The notes: generated by a model not told the origin, from the sequence alone. 64,000 bases of DNA from an uncultured Lachnospiraceae bacterium (GCA_910578475.1 CAJTRK010000004.1:1-64000); one strand, 5' to 3'; shown: positions 34,566-44,089, counted from the stretch's first letter. Numbers and translations are program-made.

Positions 34566-36377
34566 ATGAAAAAGCGTATTTTATCAGTAATACTGGCAAC
34601 GATGCTGACGACGTCCATGGTGCTTAGCGGTTGTGGCGGCGGAGGGCAGTCCTCAAACGAGGGAGGGGGGGACCAATCAGCGACAACGGACACCTCTAAT
34701 GCGGAAAACGATAATTCCGCAGCGGCGAATACGGGAAGCGAGAGCACAGGCGACAGCGAGGGAGCGGCTCCGGCAGTTTCCCATGATACGGAATTAACAT
34801 TGGAAGTATATGATGTTGCCGCAAACTATCAGGGACTTCAGACCGGATGGTACGGCAAAATTCTGAAAGACAAATTCAATATTGTACTGAACATCATTGC
34901 ACCTCAGGTATCCGGCGACGGTGAAGCGCTGTACCAGACGAGAACGGCGGCAGGTAATCTGGGCGATATCGTTCTTCTGGATAATGCGGATATGCTGGAA
35001 TGTATTGACGTTGGACTGGTAGCGGATATCAGCGCGGATATCCAGAACTATCCGAACCTGATGAAATATTGGGAACAGATTGAAAAGTTTAATGCGGCAA
35101 TTGGTGACGGAAGCGGAATTTATGCGATTCCTACCGAAATGAACACGAACGGACCGACCGCGTATATGAAAGAAACGGTTGGTTCCATGCCGAGAATCCC
35201 GTGGGATTTTTACAGTGAACTGGGCGCTCCCGATTTGAACAATCTGGATGACCTGTTGAATGTTCTGGCGGATATGCAGGAAGCTCATCCGACTAACGAA
35301 GCGGGTGACAGCGCATATGCGATGACATTATGGTCAGACTGGGATAACAATTCTATCGAAAATGTAAATCAGCTTACGAAATGGTACGGACAGGAAACGC
35401 TGGATTCCGTTCTGATTGGATGGGATAACACGATTATGCCTTTGACTGATAAAGAAGGCGCATACTATAAGATGCTTCATTTCTTCTTTAAAGCAAACCA
35501 GATGGGTCTGGTAGACCCGGACTCCGCGACACAGGACTGGAACGCGGCATGCGATAAGATGAAATTCAAGAGAACTTATCTCGTATGGAATGACTGGATG
35601 CAGGGATTTACCAACTCGCCTGAAATCGGCGCGAAGGGTGCAAACTATATGGGTATTCCGCTTGCAGATATGCAGGTTTTCCAGCAGTCTGATTATTATT
35701 ACGGAAGCGGCCGTGTATTCGGTATCGGTTCTCAGGTAAGCGAAGAAAATAAAGTTCGTATCCTGGAGTTCCTTGACTGGCTGGCATCTCCGGAAGGTCT
35801 TGACGCTCAGCACGCGAGTCTGGAAGGACTTATTTATACAGTTAACGACGATGGAACATATACATTGACAGACGACGGCTATAACAGATTTAACGTTGAA
35901 ATCATGATACCTGAAGAATTGGGCGGCGGTAACTGGACAGACGGAAACAATCAGGTAAATCAGTGGATTGGCGCAAGCGTAGATACAAACCCGAACACGG
36001 GCGAGGCATATGACCCGGTATTGTGGGCGGCTTCTATTGAAAAGAACAATACAAAGACGACGATTGAATGGAAAGAAAAATTCGGCGCGGAGAATGAAGT
36101 AGAATACTTACAGAACAACGGCATGATGAGTCCTGTTCCGAGTATCAATATCACATTGGCAACCGATACGACGGATATCGGTCTGATTCGAAGCCAGTGT
36201 AAGACAATCGTCTGCGACTCTTCCTGGAAAGCGATTTTTGCAGCGGATGAAGCGGCATTTGAAGCAACATGGGATGATATGTGCACACAGCTTGACGGTT
36301 TTGGATGGCAGGATTTGGTAAAATTTGATACTGAGAAATATCAACCGGTTATTGACGCGAGAAAAGCAGCAAACTAA
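34566..36377 (+). CDS. Extracellular sugar-binding lipoprotein
   Basis: 603 aa. Lipoprotein signal MKKRILSVILATMLTTSMVL with lipobox LSGC (Cys23), then a Gly/Ser/Asn/Asp-rich linker to about residue 75, then a large LplA-type solute-binding domain (DIVLLDNADMLECIDVG, YAIPTEMNTNGP, EFLDWLASPEGL). It captures oligosaccharides for the two permeases. A strong ribosome site (CAGGAGG) fits high expression. Confidence 0.92.
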   Translation: MKKRILSVILATMLTTSMVLSGCGGGGQSSNEGGGDQSATTDTSNAENDNSAAANTGSESTGDSEGAAPAVSHDTELTLEVYDVAANYQGLQTGWYGKILKDKFNIVLNIIAPQVSGDGEALYQTRTAAGNLGDIVLLDNADMLECIDVGLVADISADIQNYPNLMKYWEQIEKFNAAIGDGSGIYAIPTEMNTNGPTAYMKETVGSMPRIPWDFYSELGAPDLNNLDDLLNVLADMQEAHPTNEAGDSAYAMTLWSDWDNNSIENVNQLTKWYGQETLDSVLIGWDNTIMPLTDKEGAYYKMLHFFFKANQMGLVDPDSATQDWNAACDKMKFKRTYLVWNDWMQGFTNSPEIGAKGANYMGIPLADMQVFQQSDYYYGSGRVFGIGSQVSEENKVRILEFLDWLASPEGLDAQHASLEGLIYTVNDDGTYTLTDDGYNRFNVEIMIPEELGGGNWTDGNNQVNQWIGASVDTNPNTGEAYDPVLWAASIEKNNTKTTIEWKEKFGAENEVEYLQNNGMMSPVPSINITLATDTTDIGLIRSQCKTIVCDSSWKAIFAADEAAFEATWDDMCTQLDGFGWQDLVKFDTEKYQPVIDARKAAN

Positions 36378-36404
36378 TCATTACAGTGAATATGTAAATA
36401 ATTT

Positions 36405-36443
36405 GAGAGCGCAGGGGACGGCGAAAGCTGCCCCCTGTTCTCT
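36405..36443 (+). other. Long hairpin between binding-protein and GH127 genes
   Basis: Stem GAGAGCGCAGGGG with CCCCTG and CTCT, loop near GGCGAAAGCT, without a T tract. It probably acts as a processing or stabilising structure or partial attenuator. Confidence 0.45.
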
Positions 36444-36499
36444 GTCGGATAGAAAAATCAGAAGGTTTATAAAAATGATTTGTACAGAGGAGGTAGTAT

Positions 36500-38398
36500 T
36501 TGTTGAAAGAAAATATGCGTTTAAAAGAAAAAGCGGGGCGGGAAGTCAGCCTTCTGGATTCGGAACTGAAACGACGGGAAAATGCGAATCGCAATTATAT
36601 GATTCACCTGGAGAACCGTTTTCTGTTATTGAATTTTAATCTGGAGGCGGGAAGAGACACTTCGACGGATGTCATTGAAAATATGCACGGCGGATGGGAA
36701 TTTCCGACCTGCCAGCTGCGTGGACATTTTCTGGGCCATTGGCTTTCCGCTGCGGCAATCCATTATCATGCTACCGGAGATATGGAGCTAAAGGCAAAAG
36801 CGGATGTAATCATTGCGGAACTGGAAGAGTGCCAGAAAGAGAACGGGGGACAATGGGTCGGCCCCATTCCCGAAAAGTATTTATATCGGATAGCAGCGGG
36901 AAAACAGGTTTGGGCGCCGCACTATACGATTCATAAGGTTTTCATGGGACTGCTGGACATGTACGAATATGCCGGAAACCAGACGGCGCTGCGAATTGCC
37001 GGGAATTTTGCGGATTGGTTTTATGACTGGAGCGCGGGTTACAGCCGGGAAGAATTTGACGACATTCTGGATTTCGAGACCGGAGGAATGCTGGAAGTAT
37101 GGGCGCAGTTATATGATTTTACCGGAAAACAAAAGTATTTGGAGCTGATGGAACGTTATTACCGTGGCCGGCTGTTTGAGCCGCTGCTGCGCGGAGAGGA
37201 CGTACTTACCAATATGCACGCCAATACGACGATTCCCGAAATTATCGGATGCGCCAGAGCATATGACGTGACAGGAGAAGAAAAGTGGCGTAAAATAGTG
37301 GAAAATTACTGGAAACTGGCGGTAACGGAACGGGGATGCTACGCTACCGGCGGACAGACCTGCGGAGAAATCTGGACGCCGATAAAGAAACTATCCGCCC
37401 GGCTCGGACAAAAAGGACAGGAGCATTGTACCGTTTATAATATGATGCGGCTGTCCGGATTCCTTTTCCGGTGGAGCGGAGACCCGATATATTTGGATTA
37501 TTGGGAGAAAAGCCTTTATAATGGAATTATGGCACAGGCATATTGGAAGAGCGGGCTGAGTCATGGTTTTACGGATGCTTATCCGAAAGAAGGTCTGCTT
37601 ACTTATTTTCTGCCGATGCGGACCGGCGCGCAGAAAGGGTGGAGCAGTAAAACAGGAGACTTTTTCTGCTGTCACGGAACGATGGTACAGGCGAATGCCG
37701 CTTTTAACCGGGGACTGTATTACCAGTCGGAAAGAACGGTCTATGTGAGCCAGTATTTTGACAGCGAAGCAAAGTTCCTGATTGACGAAACGCCGATAAC
37801 GCTTGTGCAGAAAAATGACCCGCTGACGGGGAGCGCGCATCTTTCCAGCGATTCTTCCGCAAGACAGTCGGTGCTCACGGACACGAGAAAGTGGCCTTCC
37901 AATCCGGACAAACTGGTTCCCTGTATTCAAATCAGGACGCCGGAATCCGTTTTGATGACGCTGATGATAAGGATTCCTGCATGGGTTTCCGGAAAGGTCA
38001 GAATTTACGTCAATGACAGGGAGGTTGCCTGCACCGACCAGCGTTCGGTATTCGTTCCGTTGGAAAGGAACTGGGAAGATAACGATGTCATACGCATCGT
38101 ACTTCCGAGAGCGGTTACATGTGAGCCGCTTCCTGACAGAAGCGATATGACGGCATTTTTGTACGGGCCGGTGGTACTGGCGGGGCTGTGTGAAGAAGAG
38201 CGGCTTCTGCATGTGCCGGAAGGATGCAGGCCGGAAGATTTGCTGACGCATGATAACGAGCGGGAATGGGGAAGCTGGAAATCGACTTTCCGTATAACAG
38301 GACAGGAACGGGGCATGCGGTTTGTGCCTTTGTATGAAGTCGGCTATGAACCCTATGGCATTTATTTTCCGGTGAAAAATTCTCCGGTGAAAATGTGA
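36500..38398 (+). CDS. GH127 beta-L-arabinofuranosidase (DUF1680)
   Basis: 632 aa, cytoplasmic. (alpha/alpha)6 barrel with the zinc site of the family: Glu290 (QTCGEIW), Cys310 (EHCTVYNMMRLS) and the Cys390-Cys391 pair in FFCCHGT, one of which acts as the nucleophile in Bifidobacterium HypBA1. NMHANTTIPEIIGCARAY is the common substrate-site region. It trims beta-L-arabinofuranosides. TTG 36500 is the likely start (GAGGAGG 6 nt upstream); ATG 36515 would leave the ribosome site far away. Confidence 0.93.
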   Translation: MLKENMRLKEKAGREVSLLDSELKRRENANRNYMIHLENRFLLLNFNLEAGRDTSTDVIENMHGGWEFPTCQLRGHFLGHWLSAAAIHYHATGDMELKAKADVIIAELEECQKENGGQWVGPIPEKYLYRIAAGKQVWAPHYTIHKVFMGLLDMYEYAGNQTALRIAGNFADWFYDWSAGYSREEFDDILDFETGGMLEVWAQLYDFTGKQKYLELMERYYRGRLFEPLLRGEDVLTNMHANTTIPEIIGCARAYDVTGEEKWRKIVENYWKLAVTERGCYATGGQTCGEIWTPIKKLSARLGQKGQEHCTVYNMMRLSGFLFRWSGDPIYLDYWEKSLYNGIMAQAYWKSGLSHGFTDAYPKEGLLTYFLPMRTGAQKGWSSKTGDFFCCHGTMVQANAAFNRGLYYQSERTVYVSQYFDSEAKFLIDETPITLVQKNDPLTGSAHLSSDSSARQSVLTDTRKWPSNPDKLVPCIQIRTPESVLMTLMIRIPAWVSGKVRIYVNDREVACTDQRSVFVPLERNWEDNDVIRIVLPRAVTCEPLPDRSDMTAFLYGPVVLAGLCEEERLLHVPEGCRPEDLLTHDNEREWGSWKSTFRITGQERGMRFVPLYEVGYEPYGIYFPVKNSPVKM

Positions 38399-38433
38399 AG
38401 AGAAGTTAGAAAGAAGGAAGGCGGTAACGGAAA

Positions 38434-39987
38434 ATGAAAGAAAACAGAGTTTATGAAATTGACAATCAAAAGCGGGCAGTTTTTCATAATCATGTCGATT
38501 TCTGTATCGGAACAGGAAGAATGGGACTGGCGTTACAGAAGGAATATATGGAGCAGCTGCAGCTTGTACAGGAGGAAATCGGATTCCGCCATATCCGCGG
38601 GCATGGCCTTTTCTCCGATGATATGGCTGTCTATCAGGAATACGAAGACGCATCCGGCGTAAAAAGGGCGGAATATAATTTCACTTATCTGGACCTTGTT
38701 ATGGACAGCTACCGGGAATGCGGCCTGCGGCCGTTTCTGGAACTGGGCTTTATGCCGGATAAAATGGCTTCCGGAGAGCAGACGGTCTTTTACTGGAAGG
38801 GAAATGTAACACCGCCAAAGGATTATCAAAACTGGTGTGAGCTGGTAACCGTCACGCTGCGCCATCTGATGGAGCGTTACGGAGCGGATGAGGTGGTACA
38901 ATGGCCGATTGAAGTATGGAACGAGCCGAACCTGCCCGGTTTCTGGAAAGACGCCGATATGGAAGAATATTTCAGGCTTTTTCACCGGACTTTTGAGGCG
39001 GTCAAAGAGCTGGATGAGCGTTTCCGGGTAGGCGGGCCGGCAATCTGCGGCGTGCAGGATGAATTGTGGCTACGGGAGTTTTTAAATTATTGCCGGAAAG
39101 AAAAACTTGCTCCGGATTTTATTACGCGTCATCATTATACGACAGAGTTTCCGAAAAACGAAGGTCATTATGGTTATGCGGCTTTGTCCGATGCGGAACA
39201 GGGATTTGCCAATTTACAGTCCACGAGAGACATCATCGACGGCTTTGAAGAATATAAAGGACTGGAGATTCATCTGACGGAATTCAATACTTCCTATATT
39301 CCGAACTGCCCGCTGCATGATACAAATCAGAATGCGGCCTGGCTGGCACAGCAGTTATCCAGGTTGGGCGATGTAAACGAATCTTATTCCTACTGGACAT
39401 TTGGAGATATTTTTGAAGAGCAGGGTGTTCCTTTTACCCCTTTTCACGGAGGATTCGGACTGGTAGCGAACGGCTGTATTCCCAAACCCACTTTCTGGAC
39501 GTTTCAATTTTATAAAGAACTGATTCAGAAAGAACGGGGCGGTGAATGTGTGCATAAGTCAGACGATATGGTAGTTTTGCACACATCTGACGGCGGATAT
39601 CGGGGAATTGCATGGAATGCTGGAAAAGAACGGTGCGGCCGGGAGCTGCAGTTTGAAATTACATTCCCTGTTGAAAACAATTTGAAGACGGAAAATACCG
39701 GCGAATATTTGCTGCTTACGAAAATCGTGGATGAAGATACTTGTAATCCGCTGCGCCTGTGGCATGAAATGGGAGAACCGTCCAGCCTGACAAAGAAGCA
39801 GAAAAAACTGTTGAGGGATTGCGCGAAACCGTTTATTTCCGGCAGTCGAATCGAGGCGGAAGCAGGAAAACTGCAAGTCACATTTACGGTGAAAGAGTTT
39901 GGTGTCGTATATTTTGAATTACAGCCTGTTGAAGTAAGAAGCGACAGGGGATATGATTACGACCGTGTGATGCGGGGCGGCGTGTAA
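38434..39987 (+). CDS. GH39 beta-xylosidase-like glycosidase
   Basis: 517 aa, no signal peptide. Acid/base Glu164 in IEVWNEPNLPGFW and nucleophile Glu283 in HLTEFNTSYIPN, at the spacing of GH39 xylosidases. GTGRMGLALQKEYMEQL near the N-terminus is typical. It would release xylose from xylo-oligosaccharides. Last gene of the importer operon, 35 nt after GH127. Confidence 0.92.
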   Translation: MKENRVYEIDNQKRAVFHNHVDFCIGTGRMGLALQKEYMEQLQLVQEEIGFRHIRGHGLFSDDMAVYQEYEDASGVKRAEYNFTYLDLVMDSYRECGLRPFLELGFMPDKMASGEQTVFYWKGNVTPPKDYQNWCELVTVTLRHLMERYGADEVVQWPIEVWNEPNLPGFWKDADMEEYFRLFHRTFEAVKELDERFRVGGPAICGVQDELWLREFLNYCRKEKLAPDFITRHHYTTEFPKNEGHYGYAALSDAEQGFANLQSTRDIIDGFEEYKGLEIHLTEFNTSYIPNCPLHDTNQNAAWLAQQLSRLGDVNESYSYWTFGDIFEEQGVPFTPFHGGFGLVANGCIPKPTFWTFQFYKELIQKERGGECVHKSDDMVVLHTSDGGYRGIAWNAGKERCGRELQFEITFPVENNLKTENTGEYLLLTKIVDEDTCNPLRLWHEMGEPSSLTKKQKKLLRDCAKPFISGSRIEAEAGKLQVTFTVKEFGVVYFELQPVEVRSDRGYDYDRVMRGGV

Positions 39988-40055
39988 AAGGGAGAAATAA
40001 AAAAGCGGAAGCTTTCATAAAATGTAAATAAGAAACGCGGGGAACGGTTTTATCT

Positions 40056-40733
40056 GTGTTAAATTATATCTGGGCATTTATGATTCTTATCGGCGTCGTG
40101 TTCGGCGCGCTTACCGGAAATATGGAGGAGGTGTCGAAGGCGGCGCTGGACTCTGCGGGCGAGGCGGTTACTTTGTGCGTCACCATGATTGGCGTGATGG
40201 CCTTGTGGGTCGGTTTAATGGAAATCGCGCAGAAATCCGGTTTAATCGCCAAAATGACAAAAGGAATTTCGCCTTTTATCTCGTTTCTTTTTCCGAAAAT
40301 TCCAAAGAACCATCCGGCGCGGGAATATATTTCCACCAATTTAATTGCAAATATTCTCGGCCTCGGATGGGCTTGCACGCCGGCGGGATTAAAGGCGATG
40401 GAAGAGCTTGCGAAACTGGAGGCAGAGCGGGGGAATCCGGAGTATCTGCCGGAAACGGGCGGCGGAACAAATGGCGGCAGGCAGGCAAAATCCGGCTTAC
40501 CTGTTGCGGGAATGGGGAAAAAGGAGCGGTCAGCTTCAAAAGAGATGTGTAATTTTCTGATTCTGAATATTTCATCGTTACAGTTAATTCCGGTGAATAT
40601 GATTGTGTACCGGCAGCAGTACGGCAGCGTGAATCCGACTGCGGTAATCGCGCCGGCGATTGTGGCGACGTTTTTCAGCACGCTTGCGGCGGTGGTGTTT
40701 TGTAAGATGATGGATTGGAAGCGGAGAGCCTGA
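40056..40733 (+). CDS. spmA: Spore maturation protein A-like (nucleoside-recognition domain)
   Basis: 225 aa. Membrane protein with the SpmA pattern: LNYIWAFMILIGVVFGALTGN, WVGLMEIAQKSGL, FLFPKIPKNHPAREYISTNL and NILGLGWACTPAG. Residues about 135-165 are a Gly/Arg/Lys-rich insert absent from the usual ~196-aa form. SpmA with SpmB helps spore-core dehydration. No spmB follows: the next gene is an AAA ATPase. GTG start with GGGGAACGG 8 nt upstream. Confidence 0.82.
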   Translation: MLNYIWAFMILIGVVFGALTGNMEEVSKAALDSAGEAVTLCVTMIGVMALWVGLMEIAQKSGLIAKMTKGISPFISFLFPKIPKNHPAREYISTNLIANILGLGWACTPAGLKAMEELAKLEAERGNPEYLPETGGGTNGGRQAKSGLPVAGMGKKERSASKEMCNFLILNISSLQLIPVNMIVYRQQYGSVNPTAVIAPAIVATFFSTLAAVVFCKMMDWKRRA

Positions 40734-40751
40734 GAGGGCTCTTCGTTTTTT
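40725..40751 (+). terminator. Terminator overlapping the spmA stop
   Basis: AGAGCC pairs with GGCTCT over a 6-nt loop that includes the TGA; TCGTTTTTT follows. This ends the core-genome side of the junction with the A+T-rich island. Confidence 0.75.
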
Positions 40752-40780
40752 GCGTGAGAAAATAAAAAGAGTAAAAAGTA

Positions 40781-40817
40781 TTGAATATTTTATGGAAATG
40801 TGTTATAAAATATAACA
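40781..40817 (+). promoter_or_regulatory. Promoter with inverted repeat before the AAA/TOPRIM pair
   Basis: TTGAAT (40781-40786), 17-nt spacer, TATAAA (40804-40809). TGTTATA-AAA-TATAACA (40801-40817) covers the -10 box and could be a repressor site. Confidence 0.6.
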
Positions 40818-40841
40818 TAAACAGAAAAAGGAGATGGATAT

Positions 40842-42164
40842 ATGTTCACAAAGATTAAAATAAAAAATTATAAATCACTTGTTGACTTAGAAGTGGATTT
40901 AACGCAAAAGAGAAATACGCCCAAACCAATCGTATTAATTTATGGAGAAAATGGAGTTGGAAAATCCAATTTTGCTAATGTTTTCTATACTTTGTTTGAA
41001 ACGTTGCAAACGCTTTCTGTCAGAAAAGCTATCAGACAGTTTTTAGAAAAAAAAGATAGTATAGCAGAAGAATCGGAAGAAGCGTTTAAGAGATTTATAT
41101 CTGAGAATTTCAGGGACATTGAATCAATTATCAAAAATTCTAAAACAAAAAACAGTAAGGAGAATATGAGACTTGAGTTTGCATTTTTAATTGATGAAAA
41201 TCCAGGTAGTTATTTACTGGAATTTGACGAAAATAAAATAGTGCATGAAAAATTAGATTTTGTTTTAAATAAAAATAAAACAAATTTATACGATATTAAT
41301 ACAGAAAAAATAAAAATAAATGATAAATTATTTATGGATAATGATTATGCGAAAGAATTTATGGAGTTGTTAATAAAATATCGTGGTAAACATAGCTTCC
41401 TATCCATTTTATTATCAGAAGAAGAGGAAAAAGCGGAAGGATATATTGAAGATAAAATACACGAGAGACTGTACGATGTTTTAGCGGCGTTTGTAACGAT
41501 GTCGATACGGGTAAAGAAAGGTAATAAAGGAGAAAAAGGTAAAATTGGTATTTCGCATGAGATTTTAGGGAAGTTAAAAAGAGGCGAAATCAATATTGAT
41601 GATGAAGAAGAGCTGGATAAAGCGGAAGAAATGATTAACGAGTTTTTTACTTTAATGTATTCTGATATAAAAGAAGCCTATTATAAAAGAGAAATCAGGG
41701 AAGAAAAAATACAATATGAATTAATGTTTAAGAAACTGATATATGGTAAAGTAGTGGACATTGATGTGAAATCTGAGTCTACCGGAACATTGCATTTGCT
41801 GGATATCCTGCCATTTTTGTTAATGGGAATTAAGGGAAGAACCGTTATAATTGATGAATTGGATTCGGGAATACATGATTTGCTGGTTAATAATATTTTA
41901 AGTAATATGGTGGAAGCGATTAAAGGTCAGATAATCATTACCACGCACAACACAATGCTGCTGGAATCAAGCATAGAACCTGCATATATATATACATTTA
42001 TGGTCGATGCGAATGCAAATAAAACATTAACGTCTATTGTGTCATATGAGGACAGAACCCATCCTAATTTGAATTACAGAAGCAGATATTTAAAAGGAAT
42101 GTATGGAGGTGTTCCAATTAGCAGGGATATTGATTTTGAAGAATTGCTGGAAATTTTAGATTAG
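40842..42164 (+). CDS. AAA-family ATPase (OLD/AAA_15-like), defence candidate
   Basis: 440 aa. It begins FTKIKIKNYKSLVDLEVDL, the start of RecF/SMC-like ATPases. Walker A is GENGVGKS (35-42), Walker B TVIIDELDSG (Asp338-Glu339), and the H-loop His369 lies in IITTHNT. The middle is Lys/Glu-rich and helical. Single-polypeptide OLD nucleases add a TOPRIM domain; here TOPRIM lies in the next gene. This is the layout of AbiL and PARIS (AriA-AriB), where the ATPase senses infection. Base composition is clearly more A+T-rich than both flanks, suggesting transfer. Confidence 0.85.
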   Translation: MFTKIKIKNYKSLVDLEVDLTQKRNTPKPIVLIYGENGVGKSNFANVFYTLFETLQTLSVRKAIRQFLEKKDSIAEESEEAFKRFISENFRDIESIIKNSKTKNSKENMRLEFAFLIDENPGSYLLEFDENKIVHEKLDFVLNKNKTNLYDINTEKIKINDKLFMDNDYAKEFMELLIKYRGKHSFLSILLSEEEEKAEGYIEDKIHERLYDVLAAFVTMSIRVKKGNKGEKGKIGISHEILGKLKRGEINIDDEEELDKAEEMINEFFTLMYSDIKEAYYKREIREEKIQYELMFKKLIYGKVVDIDVKSESTGTLHLLDILPFLLMGIKGRTVIIDELDSGIHDLLVNNILSNMVEAIKGQIIITTHNTMLLESSIEPAYIYTFMVDANANKTLTSIVSYEDRTHPNLNYRSRYLKGMYGGVPISRDIDFEELLEILD

Positions 42165-42175
42165 GAGGTACTTAT

Positions 42176-42784
42176 ATGCCAAAGATAAAGCCTTGCTATC
42201 TAAAATTTATCGTAATAGTTCACGGAAAATCAGAGAAACAAATCTGCGATTATATAAAGTCAAATCTGCGAATTAAAATGGAGGTTATCAGCGAGAAGAG
42301 TGGAGAAAAATCGATACAGATAAATGGTCTTAATCATATTCTGAAGGATAAGCGTTTTTCATCGCTGAAAAATTTTATCAATTACTTTGATGATGTGGAA
42401 ATTGTACAGGAAAAAACAAAGAAAAAATTAACGCCTGAATTTAAAATATTTATCATTATGGATACAGATGATTGTTCGGCGGAACAAAGGGAGAAATTTA
42501 TTTCAAAAAATATGTTTAAAACGCATTGGGCATATGATTATATAGTTCCTATTTTTAATACACCAGATTTAGAAAACGTGATGGTCAAAGCGGGAATAAA
42601 GTTTGAAAAAAAGGGTGTCGAGAGAAAAAAAGAATATATAAAAATTTTTCCGACGGATAAAAAATACTCGAATCGCGAAGGTGTTGAACTTACATCTTTT
42701 GTCGAAAATCTTAAAAGGGTTCAGGAGACGAATTTAGATGATTTTGTGCAATGCTGCCTTGCGGTTAATGACAATAAGCAGTAA
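42176..42784 (+). CDS. TOPRIM/RloB-like protein, defence effector candidate
   Basis: 202 aa. TOPRIM-like residues: Glu20 in FIVIVHGKSEKQI and the acidic cluster Asp96, Asp98, Asp99 in IFIIMDTDDCS; then NTPDLENVM, where RloB proteins have a conserved NP-x-E segment. It starts 11 nt after the ATPase with AGGAGG and shares the low GC, so the two are one unit. RloB-like partners of AAA ATPases include AbiLii; AriB of PARIS is a TOPRIM effector that cleaves tRNA. Nuclease activity here is inferred. Confidence 0.72.
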   Translation: MPKIKPCYLKFIVIVHGKSEKQICDYIKSNLRIKMEVISEKSGEKSIQINGLNHILKDKRFSSLKNFINYFDDVEIVQEKTKKKLTPEFKIFIIMDTDDCSAEQREKFISKNMFKTHWAYDYIVPIFNTPDLENVMVKAGIKFEKKGVERKKEYIKIFPTDKKYSNREGVELTSFVENLKRVQETNLDDFVQCCLAVNDNKQ

Positions 42785-42809
42785 CCCCTCCACCCGGAAA
42801 GGCAATATC

Positions 42810-43383
42810 ATGAACAATCTATATGACGACGAACAATTTTTTAAAGCCTATGCGAACATGCCAAGAAGTAAAGAAGGACTGAACGCCGCGGGAGAGTGGC
42901 ATCAGCTGCAGCCGCTGTTTCCCGACTTAAAGGGAAAAACGGTATTGGATTTGGGATGCGGATATGGCTTATGATTTGGTGATATCGAACCTGGTGCTGC
43001 ATTATATCGCTGATTTGGACAAAATATATCGGAACGTTTTCCGGACATTAAAACCGAAAGGCTGTTTTCTTTTTAACATGGAACATCCCGTTTTCACCGC
43101 GGGAATCCATCAGGACTGGATTTACGCGGAGAACGGAACGGCTCTGCACTGGCCGGTTGATAATTATTTTTTCCCGGGCAGAAGAGAAACGTTCTTTTTG
43201 GGGCAGAGCGTAGAAAAACAGCACCGTACGCTGACACAGATATTAAACACATTAATCGGGACAGGATTTCAAATCGCGTCGGTCGAAGAAGCAATGCCTC
43301 CGCAGGAGATGATGAATATTCCGGGGATGACGGATGAGATGCGCAGGCCAATGATGCTGCTTGTCAAAGCCGTAAAGCCCTGA
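42810..43383 (+). pseudogene. SAM methyltransferase with internal deletion and frameshift
   Basis: Frame 1 (from ATG 42810) gives MNNLYDDEQFFKAYANMPRS and reaches motif I VLDLGCGYGL, then meets TGA at 42972. Frame 2 continues with YDLVISNLVLHYIADLDKIY (motifs IV-V) and RPMMLLVKA at the end, stop 43383. The intervening part, normally 50-70 residues with motifs II-III, is missing, so a deletion of about 150-200 bp with loss of frame is likely near 42962-42975. The two remaining halves belong to one UbiE/COQ5-like family. Ribosome site GGAAAGG precedes 42810. Confidence 0.85.
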
Positions 43384-43483
43384 TTGAGCCTGTCCGTCTG
43401 TCGGTTAAAAAGAAGAAAAGGCCCCTCGAAAGAAGGCCGGCTGTGCTGCGAATAATCGGTAGGAATATGCGAAGAACTGTAAA

Positions 43484-43512
43484 TTGACCTCTCAATATTG
43501 CTCAAGTATAAT
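43484..43512 (+). promoter_or_regulatory. Sigma-A promoter of the lipoprotein gene
   Basis: TTGACC (43484-43489), 17-nt spacer and perfect TATAAT (43507-43512). Confidence 0.85.
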
Positions 43513-43564
43513 GAGGATTGCATGAAAAAACATAAAATTTTTGCGGAATCAGGGAGGAAAGTTT

Positions 43565-44062
43565 ATGAAAAAATGGAACATATTACTGGCGGCGGGAATG
43601 CTGATTTTCAGTTGTGCGGGATGCGGCAGACAGGAAGTGGAAATCGTTACGCCGACGGAAAAGGAAACGGTGAATGAGGCGCAGGCGGAAAGCGAACAGA
43701 CAGAAGCGGAAGTTGAAGAAAAGAACGATAATTATACTGATTTGGAGGAAAAAGGCGAAAGCGGAGAGATAGCGGCCTTTGCGGAAAAGATTCAGAACGC
43801 CGCAGCCAATAAGGATATGGAAGCGCTTGCCGATTTATGCAGTTATCCGCTCGCCGTAAACGGTGAAGTCGTCGAAAACAGGGATGATTTTCTGGCGCTT
43901 GGGGCAGATGTCATTTTTACGGAAGAGAGGTGCGCCGTAGTAGCGGACACAGATATTGCGGCATTGGAAGAAACGATGGCGGGAATCATCATGGGAGATG
44001 CGACGCCCAATATCATTTTTAAATCTGTGGACGGGAATCTTGGAATAACAGGTATCAATTAA
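43565..44062 (+). CDS. Small secreted lipoprotein
   Basis: 165 aa. Signal MKKWNILLAAGMLIFSCAGC with lipobox SCAGC, a Glu/Thr-rich linker (about 25-60), then a small alpha/beta domain (IAAFAEKIQNAAANKDMEAL, LCSYPLAVNGEVV) like DUF4878/NTF2-type lipoproteins. Function unknown. ATG 43565 has GGGAGGAAAG upstream; an upstream ATG (43541) has none. Own promoter and terminator, so monocistronic. Confidence 0.78.
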   Translation: MKKWNILLAAGMLIFSCAGCGRQEVEIVTPTEKETVNEAQAESEQTEAEVEEKNDNYTDLEEKGESGEIAAFAEKIQNAAANKDMEALADLCSYPLAVNGEVVENRDDFLALGADVIFTEERCAVVADTDIAALEETMAGIIMGDATPNIIFKSVDGNLGITGIN

Positions 44063-44089
44063 GTATAAAAATAATGAAATCATGGACGG

